In this document: positions 1 through 8,390 of the stretch, in pieces
Layout: each line of letters starts with the position of its first letter
Numbering within the stretch: position 1 is the stretch's first letter
Assembly: GCA_965237625.1 (NCBI GenBank)
Contig: CBDEGD010000026.1
Coordinates: forward strand, 1-64,000
Reading direction: 5' to 3'
Origin: JABDIP01 sp965237625
GTDB taxonomy: Bacteria > Pseudomonadota > Alphaproteobacteria > DSM-16000 > Inquilinaceae
DNA: 64,000 nucleotides
Translations under genes and position numbers: made by a program
The notes under the pieces: model-generated
Databases searched by the model: none
What the model was told of the DNA's origin: nothing
The model's input: only the letters and a program-made list of their open reading frames with translations

Positions 1-126
1 ATCGGCGGCTTCTGGCTGCTGATCGAATGCGGCTTCCTGAAGGGCACCGACGGATCTAACCGGTTCGGTGACGACCCGCTTCAGGCGGGCGGCGGTTATC
101 AGCCGGCCATGGAACCGCAGATGTAG
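1..126 (+). CDS. DUF805 family membrane protein, C-terminal fragment
   Basis: The reading frame is open from the first base of the window and ends at the TAG at 124-126, giving 41 residues. A hydrophobic stretch (GGFWLLIECGFL) is followed by KGTDGSNRFGDDP, which matches the usual end of DUF805 (YhaH-type) small inner-membrane proteins, where the last helix is followed by a G-x-N-R-F-G-x-D-P motif. The start lies outside the window, so length and operon context are unknown. The function of DUF805 proteins is not established. A hairpin follows 36 bases after the stop. Confidence 0.7.
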   Translation: MGGFWLLIECGFLKGTDGSNRFGDDPLQAGGGYQPAMEPQM

Positions 127-161
127 AGTTCGCTCTGGCCCCAGCCACGAGCGATTGGAAC

Positions 162-195
162 CCGGCGCCGGAGTGATTCGGCGCCGGATTTCCTT
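162..195 (+). terminator. Hairpin downstream of the DUF805 gene, probable terminator
   Basis: CCGGCGCCG (162-170) and CGGCGCCGG (179-187) form a perfect 9-bp stem with an 8-base loop, followed by a short T-containing tract. The T-run is weak, so intrinsic termination is likely but not certain. Confidence 0.45.
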
Positions 196-205
196 GCCCA
201 ATCAT

Positions 206-235
206 TATTCCCGTTAGCCCCGTAATACGGGAATA
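206..235. promoter_or_regulatory. Palindromic site in intergenic DNA, possible operator
   Basis: TATTCCCGT (206-214) and ACGGGAATA (227-235) are inverted repeats, and CCCGTAATACGGG (218-230) is a second palindrome overlapping the right arm. The site is AT-richer than its surroundings and lies between the DUF805 gene and the 3' end of the SufR-like gene. Overlapping palindromes suggest a protein-binding site, but no target gene is obvious beyond the tiny ORF at 307. Confidence 0.3.
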
Positions 236-306
236 AAATCGATGTTTATGATCGATTGCGGGAAGTTGCGATAACCGGTTCCGTCCTCGCTGTGGGAGTC
301 CCGTTC

Positions 307-348
307 ATGAATATCAAGAACCTCAATAAGTTCCAGTTCTCCTTTTAG
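307..348 (+). other. Possible 13-codon ORF (MNIKNLNKFQFSF)
   Basis: ATG at 307 is preceded by GGGAG (293-297), 9 bases upstream, and the frame closes at TAG 346-348. The composition (Asn, Lys and Phe only, with a few others) is unusual for this GC-rich genome. It could be a leader peptide or chance. No homology can be judged at this length. Confidence 0.2.
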
Positions 349-360
349 CGCCGCCCCGGC

Positions 361-1029
361 TCAACCTATCGCCACCCGATAGGCGCAGCGGCGCGCGCCG
401 GCCAGGATATGGTCGGTGCGCTCGATGGTGACATCCGGGCCAAGAACGGCCCGGAACACCAACAGTTCGGCGGCGCATAACCCGGTGCAGGCCGCGGCGG
501 CACGGCAGATCGGGCAGTGGTTTTCGATCAGCAGGAAGCCGCCCTCGTCGGACTCCCGCACTTCGGCCATGTAGCCCTCCTCGGTACGGATCGCCGCCAG
601 CACATCAAGCCGCTTGCGCAGATCGTCCGGGCCCGCCTCGCTTTCGGCGTCGATGCGACCGGAATAGGCGTCGGCCTGCTCCCGGCTGCGGACGGAGAGC
701 AAGCGGTTCAGCCCGGCCTCCCCAAAGGCATGGCGCATCGACTGCAGCAGCCGGACCGTCAGCTCCGCATGGGCGTCCGGGAAATAGCGGGCGGCGGCAT
801 CGGTCAGGTGCCAAAGCTTGGCCGGCCGGCCGCGCGGCCGGGCTTGCTCGGAGAATCCGACCAGCCCCTCCTCTTGCAGCGCATAAAGATGCTGCCGCAC
901 GGCCATGGCGGAAACGCCCATCTGTTCTGACAGATCGTCGGCCTTGCGGGCGCCGGCTTTTTTCAACAGATCGAGTAGGGCGCGGCGGGTCGGCTGCTCC
1001 GAGGCCTTGGTGATCCGGTTATCTGGCAT
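361..1029 (-). CDS. SufR-like iron-sulfur transcriptional regulator (COG2345 type)
   Basis: The 222-residue product has an N-terminal winged helix-turn-helix (about residues 12-75, with DDLSEQMGVSAMAVRQHL as the recognition region). Its C-terminal half ends in a cysteine cluster, C-P-I-C-x5-C-x3-C, followed by GARRCAYR. This layout is that of COG2345/SufR-type regulators, which sense Fe-S status through a cluster held by C-terminal cysteines. It faces the Rieske gene at 1146, and two copies of the palindrome TTTCTAAAG-N6-CTTTAGAAA lie between them, the nearer one ending 3 bases from this start codon. Autorepression plus control of the Rieske gene is the natural reading. There is no clear Shine-Dalgarno, because the operator occupies that place. 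Confidence 0.8.
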   Translation of the reverse strand: MPDNRITKASEQPTRRALLDLLKKAGARKADDLSEQMGVSAMAVRQHLYALQEEGLVGFSEQARPRGRPAKLWHLTDAAARYFPDAHAELTVRLLQSMRHAFGEAGLNRLLSVRSREQADAYSGRIDAESEAGPDDLRKRLDVLAAIRTEEGYMAEVRESDEGGFLLIENHCPICRAAAACTGLCAAELLVFRAVLGPDVTIERTDHILAGARRCAYRVAIG

Positions 1030-1031
1030 TG

Positions 1032-1055
1032 TTTCTAAAGAAAATCCTTGAGAAA
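1032..1055. promoter_or_regulatory. Operator-like palindrome, copy 1 (imperfect)
   Basis: TTTCTAAAG (1032-1040), spacer AAAATC, CTTGAGAAA (1047-1055): 8 of 9 pairs match. It begins 3 bases upstream of the SufR-like start codon. Its centre is 49 bases from that of copy 2, which has the same half-sites and spacer length. Confidence 0.65.
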
Positions 1056-1080
1056 AGAATCGGAGCGGCGTAGCGTCGAA

Positions 1081-1104
1081 TTTCTAAAGCAATTCCTTTA
1101 GAAA
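1081..1104. promoter_or_regulatory. Operator-like palindrome, copy 2 (perfect)
   Basis: TTTCTAAAG (1081-1089), spacer CAATTC, CTTTAGAAA (1096-1104): a perfect 9-bp inverted repeat, 41 bases upstream of the Rieske gene start. Two near-identical palindromes in one divergent promoter region strongly suggest binding sites for the adjacent SufR-like regulator. Confidence 0.7.
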
Positions 1105-1145
1105 AGAAATACTACTCGAGACACGGCTGGAATAGGGGGATTATC

Positions 1146-2736
1146 ATGCCCGACATGCATCAGCAGACGCAGGTGAGGGTTGGCTCTCTGGCCAAACTGG
1201 TGGCGAAGGGCCGCCGCGTGGTCAAGGTTGGCGGCAAGCAGATCGCCCTGTTCCATGACAACGGGCAGGTCCATGCCTGCAACAACCGCTGTCCCCATGA
1301 GGGCTACCCGTTATCCGAGGGCACCCTGACCGATGGCTGTATTCTGACCTGCAACTGGCATAACTGGAAATTCGACCTCGAGGATGGCGAGACTTTGGTT
1401 GGCGGCGACACGTTGCGTCGTTACCCGGTCCGGATCGACGGTGACGATATCCTGCTCGACGTGACCGACCCGCCGCTGGAGGAGCAGGCAGCCAGGGCGC
1501 TGGCAAATTTGCGCGGCAGCTTCGACCGCAACGATTACCAGCGCATGGCGCGTGAGATCGCCCGGCTGCAACGCGCCGGCGCCGACCCGCTCGAAGCCGT
1601 TCGCGGCGCCGTCGCCTGGACACACGACCGGCTGGAATTCGGCACCACCCATGCCCATGCGTCGGCGGCGGATTGGCTGGCGGTTCGAGACGGGCGCGCC
1701 CGGAGCGATGGCGAAAGATTGGTTCCGCTGCTGGAGATTGTCGGCCATCTGGCCTGGGACACCTTGCGCGAGCCGGCGTTCCCCTACCCGCTCGACATCC
1801 GAAAATACGACCCCGAAGAGTTGGTCGCGGCAATCGAGGCAGAGGACGAGGCCGCCGCGATCGGATTGGTCCGCGGCGCCCTGGCCGAAGGCCGGACGGC
1901 CGGAGAACTTGAGGGCCCACTGAGCCGGGCGGCGCTGGCTCATTACCAGGATTTCGGCCACTCGCTGATCTATGTGCTGAAGACCGGCGAGCTGATCGCC
2001 CGGCTTGGCGAACGCGCCGCCGAACCCTTGCTCCTGGCGCTGGTTCGCTCCCTGGTCTATGCGCGGCGCGAGGACCTGATCCCGGAATTCCGCGCCTATG
2101 GGCCGGCGCTGGCCCGATGGGACGGCGGCGGCACCGCGCCGGTCTCCGCAGACGATCTTACCGGCCTGTCGGTTTCCCCGCGCCCTGGATCGGGCGCTGC
2201 AATCCTCTGCCGACATTCCCGGCCTGTATGACGCTCTTCTGGGCGCGGCGGCATGGCAATTCCTGCGTTTCGACGTTGACCGGCAGAGCCGCACCGACCA
2301 GTCGATCGCCCAGAACGTGTCCTGGCTGGATTTCACCCACGCCATCACATTCGGCAATGCGGTGCGCCAAATCTGCACCCGCCACCCCGAACTGTGGCCA
2401 AGCGGACTGCTGCAAATGGCTTGTTTTCTCGGCCGCAACACGTCCTTTGTCGACCCGGAATTGGACACCGATCAATGGGCCGTGCCCAAACCCGGCGCCT
2501 TCTTCAAGCCCGCATTCGAAGGCCTGTTCGATCATGGCAAGGAAGAGTTCATCGTCTCCTGCCATCTGGTGAAATTGCTGGTCGCCGTCTGGTCGGAAGT
2601 CGAGACAGCACCCGCCGCGCCCTGGGCGCCGACCCTCCTGGCCGCCACCCGCCGCTTCTTTGAATCGCCGCTGAAGAGAAAGCATACCCTCCGGACGATG
2701 CGCCAGGCGATGGATTTCGTTGCCATCGAGGGATAA
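1146..2736 (+). pseudogene. Rieske [2Fe-2S] protein with large helical C-terminal domain, frameshifted
   Basis: Residues 1-105 form a Rieske ferredoxin domain with cluster ligands C49-x-H51 and C69-x2-H72 (CPHEG and CNWHNWKF). A long alpha-helical region of unknown function follows, with DFGHSLIYVLKTGEL near residue 280. The first frame runs off into SPRPGSG near 2180 and the rest of the protein continues in the next frame (FPRALDRALQ... to TAA 2736). Removing one C from the CCCC run at 2176-2179 restores a single product of about 529 residues. The continuity on both sides favours a sequence error or a very recent mutation. The gene is divergent from the SufR-like regulator and probably under its control. 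The partner and substrate are unknown. Confidence 0.75.
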
Positions 2737-2809
2737 CGGAAGGCCCGATCACCCTGGAATCGTTGCGTAATCAGCCACCCCAATAGCCGAAGGCGTCACG
2801 CGTCGCCGT

Positions 2810-3241
2810 TCAGCCCCCGACTTCTCGTTCCAGCGCCTCCATATCGTCGTCGGAGAAGCCGAAATGGTGGCCGATCTCATGGATCAGCACGTGGCGGACG
2901 ATATGAGGCAGGTCTTCGCCGGTCTCGCACCAGTAATCCAGCATCGGCCGGCGGTAGAGGAAGATCATGTCGGGATGCTGCGCCGTCTGGCTCACGCTCT
3001 TCTCGCCGAAGGGCACACCGACATAGAGGCCCAGCAGGTCGAACGGGCTATCCAATTCCATCTCACGCACGGTTTCCTCATCGGGAAAATCCTCGACCCG
3101 CAGCGCCACCCCCTCGACCATGGCGCGCAGCCGATCTGGAATCGACGCGAAGGCGCTGTCCGCCATGGCAACGAAATCGTCCAGGCTGGGGGCGGTCGAG
3201 AAACCGGTCGGTGCAGCGGCCATGGCGGCGATCTTATTCAC
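2810..3241 (-). CDS. Zincin-like metallopeptidase family protein (possibly the MMP/zincin_1 family)
   Basis: The 143-residue product has the zinc-binding signature HEIGHHFGFSDDDME at residues 121-135, where the two His of HExxH and the later Asp are the expected ligands. This arrangement is typical of the small bacterial zincin_1 family, whose substrates are not known. No signal peptide is visible, so the protein is probably cytoplasmic. The longest frame starts with GTG at 3241, and an ATG at 3223 is an equally good start; neither has a clear ribosome binding site. It is transcribed away from the pterin dehydratase gene at 3307. Confidence 0.8.
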   Translation of the reverse strand: MNKIAAMAAAPTGFSTAPSLDDFVAMADSAFASIPDRLRAMVEGVALRVEDFPDEETVREMELDSPFDLLGLYVGVPFGEKSVSQTAQHPDMIFLYRRPMLDYWCETGEDLPHIVRHVLIHEIGHHFGFSDDDMEALEREVGG

Positions 3242-3306
3242 GTGTTGACGCGGTGGCCACTTCGGTCCTCCAGTGCACCCAGCGAGACCGAGAGGAGAAC
3301 GCCGAA

Positions 3307-3594
3307 ATGATCGAGAAGCTGACCGGCAACGCCCGCGCCGTTGCCCTTGACGAACTGGACGGATGGCAACCGGTCGATGGCCGCGACGCCATCGAGAAAC
3401 AGTTCAAGTTCAAGGATTTCAACCAAGCCTGGGGCTTCATGACCCGCGTCGCCCTGAAGGCCGAGCAGATGAACCATCACCCGGAATGGTTCAACGTCTA
3501 CAACCGGGTCGAGGTGACCTTGGCGACCCATGATGTGGACGGCCTGTCCGAACTGGACATCCGGCTGGCGAAGTTCATGGATTCCTTGTCCTGA
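3307..3594 (+). CDS. phhB: 4a-hydroxytetrahydrobiopterin dehydratase (pterin-4a-carbinolamine dehydratase)
   Basis: The 95-residue protein covers the whole PCD/DCoH family. The signature region MNHHPEWFNVYNRVEV (near residues 57-72) contains the catalytic His pair, and THDVDGLSELD follows. It dehydrates 4a-hydroxytetrahydrobiopterin to the quinonoid form, recycling the pterin cofactor of aromatic amino acid hydroxylases. ATG 3307 is chosen because AGGAGA (3292-3297) lies at good spacing; the frame is open further upstream without a ribosome binding site. No phenylalanine hydroxylase gene is in the window, so a different role (for example in molybdopterin recycling) is possible. Confidence 0.9.
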   Translation: MIEKLTGNARAVALDELDGWQPVDGRDAIEKQFKFKDFNQAWGFMTRVALKAEQMNHHPEWFNVYNRVEVTLATHDVDGLSELDIRLAKFMDSLS

Positions 3595-3622
3595 GGCCGG
3601 GATCTGCGCTTACGGCTCGACC

Positions 3623-3746
3623 CCCTCACTTCGCCCTTCGACAAGCTCAGTGTGAGGAGGCTCAGCATGAGGGTCTTTATTGCCGCCACAAGGTCCTCAT
3701 GCTGAGACTCCTCACACTGAGCCTGTCGAAGGGCGAAGTATGAGGG
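3623..3746. repeat. Long intergenic inverted repeat (family D), probable bidirectional terminator
   Basis: The left arm (3623-3673, containing TTCGCCCTTCGACAAGCTCA) and right arm (3692-3746) are inverted copies of about 50 bases with only a few mismatches, around an 18-base loop. It lies between the convergent ends of the pterin dehydratase (3594) and SDR (3774) genes. The core resembles the REP-like palindromes common between genes in alphaproteobacteria. This is the only copy of this sequence I see in the window. Confidence 0.75.
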
Positions 3747-3773
3747 TCGGGCAGCCTGTGGTGCTCCAGACTG

Positions 3774-4535
3774 CTACCGCGGCGCCAACCGCACAGCGCC
3801 GTCCAGGCGGATGACCTCGCCGTTCAGTAGCCGGTTGGCCGCGATGTGCATTACCAGATCGGCGAATTCCTCCGCATGGCCCAAGCGCTTGGGGTAGAGC
3901 GTGGTGGCGACCAGGCTTTCCTGCACCTCGGCCGGCAGCCCGGTCATCATCGGCGTGGCGATCAGCCCCGGGGCCACGGCCATCACTCGAATGCCCGAAC
4001 GTGCCAGTTCGCGGGCGATCGGCAGGGTCATGGCGGCGATGCCGCCCTTCGACGCGCTATAGGCGGCCTGCCCGACCTGGCCCTCATAGGCGGCGACCGA
4101 GGACGTGCTGACGATCACGCCGCGCTCGCCATCCTCCAGCGGCTCCAACCCGGCCATGCCGGCGGCGGCGAGGCGCAGGATATTGAAGCTGCCGATCAGG
4201 TTGATCTCGATGGTGCGGCGGAAGGTGTCGAGATCGTGCGGGCCGTCGCGGCCGACGACACGGCCGCCGGTCGCCACGCCGGCGCAGTTGACCGCGATGC
4301 GGGCGGCGCCATGGGCTTCTCGGGCGGCGGCCACAGCCTGCTCCGCGGCACCGCCATCGGATACGTCGCAGGCGAGCGCAATGCCGCCGATCTCCGCCGC
4401 CACCGCCTGGGCGGCCGCCAGATTGATGTCCAGCAACGCCACCTTGGCGCCCGCCGCCGCCAAGGCCCGGCCCGTCGCCGCCCCCATGCCCGACCCGCCG
4501 CCGGTAACGATCGCCGCGTGACCCGCTACATCCAT
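3774..4535 (-). CDS. SDR family oxidoreductase, 3-hydroxyacyl-CoA dehydrogenase type II-like
   Basis: The 253-residue protein is a classical short-chain dehydrogenase. It has the dinucleotide-binding motif TGGGSGMG near residue 11, DIN at the end of strand 2 (indicating NAD preference), NCAGV near 83, and the catalytic Ser with YSASK near residues 158-162. The overall layout, including STSSVAAYEGQVGQ, is close to HSD17B10-type 3-hydroxyacyl-CoA / 2-methyl-3-hydroxybutyryl-CoA dehydrogenases of fatty-acid and isoleucine breakdown. The exact substrate cannot be set from sequence. It stands alone, with a palindromic repeat on each side. Confidence 0.75.
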   Translation of the reverse strand: MDVAGHAAIVTGGGSGMGAATGRALAAAGAKVALLDINLAAAQAVAAEIGGIALACDVSDGGAAEQAVAAAREAHGAARIAVNCAGVATGGRVVGRDGPHDLDTFRRTIEINLIGSFNILRLAAAGMAGLEPLEDGERGVIVSTSSVAAYEGQVGQAAYSASKGGIAAMTLPIARELARSGIRVMAVAPGLIATPMMTGLPAEVQESLVATTLYPKRLGHAEEFADLVMHIAANRLLNGEVIRLDGAVRLAPR

Positions 4536-4656
4536 GGCCTGTTTCTCCCGGTATCCGCCTGTTGAAGTCGATCCGCGCTGGATACCAGATCGACTGCGCT
4601 GTGGCGACCGGAGGCTTGTCCAGCGGCCGGAAACAGAACGAGTCTTCAGAAACCAG

Positions 4657-4793
4657 CCCCCTCACCCTCCCAACGCTTCGCGTCGGGTCCCTCGCTCTCC
4701 CACGAGGGGAGAGGGGCAAGACAAGCCGCCCCAGCACTCCCCCTTGCGGGAGAGGGAGGGACCCGCGCGTTAGCGTGGGAGGGTGTGGAGGGG
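4657..4793. repeat. Palindromic intergenic repeat, family A copy 1
   Basis: An imperfect inverted repeat with arms CCCCTCACCCTCCCAACGC... and ...GTGGGAGGGTGTGGAGGGG, each about 55 bases. A second copy with the same arms is at 44626-44761. It lies between the SDR start and the end of the downstream EamA gene. Confidence 0.7.
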
Positions 4794-4839
4794 CTATGGA
4801 TATGTCCGCTGCCGACAGGGCCAATTGCCGGTCATCCGG

Positions 4840-5757
4840 TCAGTCGGGCGACGGGACGGTTTTTGGCGGTGCGCCGAGGCGGGCCTCGCGGCGGGCGATG
4901 TAGACCGTGCTGGCGACGATGATGCCGGCGCCGAGAACGGTCCAGGCGTCCGGAAATTCGGCGAACAGAACGATGCCGAATCCGGTGGCGAACAGCAGCC
5001 GCGCGTAGTCAAACGGCGCGATCGCCGTTGCCTCTGCGATCCGATAGGCGCGGACGATGGCGGCCTGGGAGGTCACGCCGATAACCCCCAGCAGGACCGC
5101 AATCGCCAGCACCGGCCCGGTCACCTCACGCCAAACCCACAGCGCCGGCCCCAGGGTGAACAGCGTGGTATAGGCTGCCGTGAAGAACAGCACCGTCAGA
5201 TGCCTCTCCTCCGGGGGCATGCGCTTCAGGAACACCACGACGACCGAAGAGGCAAGGGCCTGGCCTAGGGCGACAAGCATCGCCGGGTCGATATCCCCCG
5301 TCCCCGGGCGCAACATCACCATGACCCCGGCGAAACCGACGGCGGTCGCCGACCAGCGCCGCCAGCGTACCGGTTCGCCCAGGAACAGGACCGCCAGCAC
5401 GATCAGGAAAAAGGGCCGGCTGAAGGTGATCGCGGTCGCGGTGGCCAGCGGCAGATGGGTCAGCGCATAGAAGCCGCACATCATGGCCGTCGCGCCGGCC
5501 AGGGCCCGGGCGAGATGCAGCCCGGGCACCCGGGTTTTCACGATGCTGGGGCCGGCCTTCACCGCCAGCGGCAGCAGGACCGCCAGCCCCACCACACTGC
5601 GGAAAAACGCGATCTGGAAGCTGTGCAGGGTCTCGCCGAGGGATTTCGCCAGCACCGCCGTGATCGAGAACCCGACCGCCGCCAGCAGGACCCAGACACC
5701 GCCACGGGTATTGGCCGGCAAGGCCAGCCAGCGTTCTTGCAGCCCTGCGGCGGTCAC
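4840..5757 (-). CDS. EamA-family (DMT superfamily) transporter, second of a tandem pair
   Basis: The 305-residue protein has ten hydrophobic segments in two EamA repeats (about residues 17-150 and 160-290). EamA proteins are inner-membrane metabolite exporters of the drug/metabolite superfamily; the substrate is unknown here. Its ATG overlaps the stop of the upstream EamA gene by 4 bases (5754-5757), so the two are translationally coupled. Both share the motif R-R-W-S-A-T-A-V-G-F after helix 4 and end in a similar Y-I-A-R-R-E-A segment, indicating a tandem duplication. They could act as a heteromer. Confidence 0.85.
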   Translation of the reverse strand: MTAAGLQERWLALPANTRGGVWVLLAAVGFSITAVLAKSLGETLHSFQIAFFRSVVGLAVLLPLAVKAGPSIVKTRVPGLHLARALAGATAMMCGFYALTHLPLATATAITFSRPFFLIVLAVLFLGEPVRWRRWSATAVGFAGVMVMLRPGTGDIDPAMLVALGQALASSVVVVFLKRMPPEERHLTVLFFTAAYTTLFTLGPALWVWREVTGPVLAIAVLLGVIGVTSQAAIVRAYRIAEATAIAPFDYARLLFATGFGIVLFAEFPDAWTVLGAGIIVASTVYIARREARLGAPPKTVPSPD

Positions 5758-6695
5758 AGCTTCTCCCGCGCCGAGCCGGTGGCGACCGGGCCGGGATCGT
5801 GGGGCCGGCGCTCGCGGCCGACAACGGCCTCGCGGCGGGCGATATACAGGGTCGCGCCGATGATCACCGCCGCTCCCAGCCAGCTCCAGCCATCCATATG
5901 CTCGTCGAACAGGATCACCCCGAACAGCGCCACCAGCGGCAGCCTGAGATAGTCCAACGGGATCACCGCGGAGGCATCGGCCAGATGCATGGCATGGGTG
6001 AACATGAGATGGGCCACGGTGGCCAGGCCGCCGACCGTCACCATGATGCCCATCACCAGCAGGCTCGGCGTCTGCCAGACGAACAGCGCCGGCACCAGGG
6101 ACAAGGGCGTCAGGAACAGGGTCATATAGGTCACCATCGCCCGGCTCGGCTCGGTGCGCGACAGCGACTTGACCAGCAGCGCCGACATCGCCCCGGCCAG
6201 GGCCGACAGCAGCACCAGCAAGACCGCCGGCGTCACCGCCTCGAAGCCCGGCCGCACGATGATCAACACGCCCAGGAAGCCGACCGCCGTCGCCGACCAG
6301 CGCCGGGCCCGCACGATCTCGCCCAGGAATAGTGCGGCGCCCATGGTGGCGAAGAGCGGTGAGGTGAAGCTGAGCGACACGGCCTCGGCCAGCGGCATCA
6401 TCGAGAGCGCCATGAACCAGCTCAGCATCGCCACCAGCCCGGTCGCCGCACGCCAGGCATAGGTGCCGATTCGTTTCGTGCGGAGGGCGCCGAGGCCGGT
6501 ATGGACGATCCAGGGCAGCATGAACATCAGCCCAAAGGCGTTGCGGAAGAACGCCACCTGGAAGGGGTGCATTTCATCGATCGCCAGGCGCAACAGCACG
6601 ATCATGCCGGAAAAGCACACAGCGGCACCGGCCATCCAAAGCGCGCCCTGGGCCGGTGCCGACAGGGGGGCGGCGGAAGCAGAAAACAGTTTCAT
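5754..6695 (-). CDS. EamA-family (DMT superfamily) transporter, first of a tandem pair
   Basis: The 313-residue protein has ten predicted membrane helices in two EamA repeats. It is a paralogue of the gene at 4840, sharing the RRWSATAVGFLGV segment near residue 132 and the terminal YIARREA. The start at 6695 (MKLFSASAAPLSAPAQGA) puts a short cytoplasmic lead before helix 1. It is first in a two-gene operon. Substrate unknown; alphaproteobacterial relatives are usually annotated only as DMT transporters. Confidence 0.85.
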   Translation of the reverse strand: MKLFSASAAPLSAPAQGALWMAGAAVCFSGMIVLLRLAIDEMHPFQVAFFRNAFGLMFMLPWIVHTGLGALRTKRIGTYAWRAATGLVAMLSWFMALSMMPLAEAVSLSFTSPLFATMGAALFLGEIVRARRWSATAVGFLGVLIIVRPGFEAVTPAVLLVLLSALAGAMSALLVKSLSRTEPSRAMVTYMTLFLTPLSLVPALFVWQTPSLLVMGIMVTVGGLATVAHLMFTHAMHLADASAVIPLDYLRLPLVALFGVILFDEHMDGWSWLGAAVIIGATLYIARREAVVGRERRPHDPGPVATGSAREKL

Positions 6696-6979
6696 GAAAA
6701 CCCGAGAGGGGTGGTGCGCTCAGTCTATGCCCAATTGCCAGCCGGCGCCAGGGATGGGAAGTGAGCAGAAAAAGACGGAGACCGAGACGACTCTTTGGGT
6801 CTGGGAGCGATCAAGGCGATCAACCCACTTGTTGGATTCCCCGAGAGCCGCGGTGGTTGTGGCCTGTTGTAGAGCTGAATAGTTGCGGTTGATGAGGCAC
6901 ACTGTGTTGTCCGTGCGTTGATGGACCGCTTCGTTACCGATCGAACTCACATTGGATATGCCGTATTGCGAGGGTGCCT

Positions 6980-8341
6980 ATGCCGGAAGACCCCAGCGAA
7001 CTCATTTCATCAGCAGAGATTGATGCTCTTCAGCATCAGATCGTCGAAGATGCTGAGGCAGGGCGGCAGGACGCTGCGTCGACGGGACTGCGGACATTGC
7101 GAATGGCACAGCTCCGCCAAAGGGACGCCGCGAAATCGTTACTTCGGATCGTCAACCGACGGTGCCTTCCAAGAGAAACTGCTGTTCAGGTCATCTCGGA
7201 GATCGCGAAGTCACACGCCGAGAATTTCAAGATGCTCGTGTGGCTTGGCGATAGCCTTGAGTCCGCCCGTGACATCGATGATCTGAACGCGCCACCGCCG
7301 AACGATCCGGTGTTCCGAACCGTGGTCGACAAGCTCGCTTCAGCTGTCGAACGCCAGATTGAGTTTGCCGAAGAGACGATTGTACATCGCGCGTTGGCCC
7401 ATGGGGCGAGAATGCTCGGGCGTCAGCGGGATGAAATCGCCGAGCGCTGCTATCGGCGCGTCCTGGAGATCGATCCGCAGTCGAGCACAAACCACTACAA
7501 CCTCGGCCATTTTCTCAAGACACATGGACGGTTCGAGGAAGGCATGAGATCGAACCAGACCGCTGCCGATCTGGCGGATGAAGCGGTCGACAGCTATGAG
7601 TGGAACCTCGGGATCTGCGCCACCGGCGCTGGACACGGCGGGGTCGCGTTGGACGTCTGGAAACGGATGGGAAACAAGATCGAAATGGGTCGGTTCGGCC
7701 TGCCCGAAGGACGATACCGCCAATGCAAGGTGAAACTCGCCCAGCGGCCGCTCGCCGAACGCACCGCGGACACCGACGATCCGGGGCCGGAAGAGACCAT
7801 CTGGATCGAACGCCTGAGCCCGTGCCACGGGATCATCCGTAGCGTGCTCTATCAGGATCTGGGAGTCGATTACGGCGACGTCATCCTGATGGATGGTGCC
7901 CCCATAACTGAACACACCTACGGAGACCGGAAAGTTTCGGTCTTTCCTCACTTGGCAACGCTCGTCCGGCGGAATTTTCAGGTCTTCGACTTCGCCGGCA
8001 CGCAAGGCGAGCCCGGTCAATTGGCTGACGCCAGTATCGATCTGGACAGGGACGCCATCGTCTATTCACATTCCGAGAGCTACCGGAATATGTGTGCGAA
8101 ATGCTGGCGCGATCCCGATCTCGACCACGAGCGTCATGAACCAGTGGAGAAGCATGTCGTTGTCGGACGCATTGCCGCTCCGAGCCACATCGAACCGTCC
8201 CATCTCCTCGAACAGCTCGATGGGGCGACGGCGAAGAGAGACCCGTGTCGGCTCTACGCCCCCGATCTCTGCATGGCGGCAGGACTTGAAAATCGTGCGG
8301 CGGTCGAGCGCCGTAGATTTGCTTTGCTGACCGAAAATTAG
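6980..8341 (+). CDS. Orphan TPR-containing protein of unknown function
   Basis: The 453-residue protein starts at ATG 6980, with AGGG (6971-6974) upstream; an in-frame GTG at 6974 is less likely. Residues about 135-240 contain two or three degenerate tetratricopeptide units (AERCYRRVLEIDPQSSTNHYNLGHFL). The rest, including a C-terminal half with CAKCWRDPDLDHERHEP, matches nothing I recognise. There is no signal peptide or membrane segment. It has no operon partner; the 284 bases upstream show no recognisable element and a 24-C run follows. Codon use looks less GC-biased than its neighbours, consistent with transfer. Confidence 0.6.
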   Translation: MPEDPSELISSAEIDALQHQIVEDAEAGRQDAASTGLRTLRMAQLRQRDAAKSLLRIVNRRCLPRETAVQVISEIAKSHAENFKMLVWLGDSLESARDIDDLNAPPPNDPVFRTVVDKLASAVERQIEFAEETIVHRALAHGARMLGRQRDEIAERCYRRVLEIDPQSSTNHYNLGHFLKTHGRFEEGMRSNQTAADLADEAVDSYEWNLGICATGAGHGGVALDVWKRMGNKIEMGRFGLPEGRYRQCKVKLAQRPLAERTADTDDPGPEETIWIERLSPCHGIIRSVLYQDLGVDYGDVILMDGAPITEHTYGDRKVSVFPHLATLVRRNFQVFDFAGTQGEPGQLADASIDLDRDAIVYSHSESYRNMCAKCWRDPDLDHERHEPVEKHVVVGRIAAPSHIEPSHLLEQLDGATAKRDPCRLYAPDLCMAAGLENRAAVERRRFALLTEN

Positions 8342-8390
8342 TGAGGGTGCCAGCAAGGGACTGTGCGATAAGGTTTGCTCGGTGGGTCAG

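Noticed and set aside
2170..2185. Programmed frameshift in the Rieske gene
   Set aside because: A C4 run is present but no known slippery heptamer with a following pseudoknot or internal Shine-Dalgarno is visible, and four other genes in the window show the same +1 shift, favouring sequence error.
1222..2468. Long minus-strand frames opposite the Rieske gene
   Set aside because: They are shadows produced by high GC content: Arg/Pro/Ala-rich, without domains or ribosome binding sites, and opposite a gene with intact cluster motifs.
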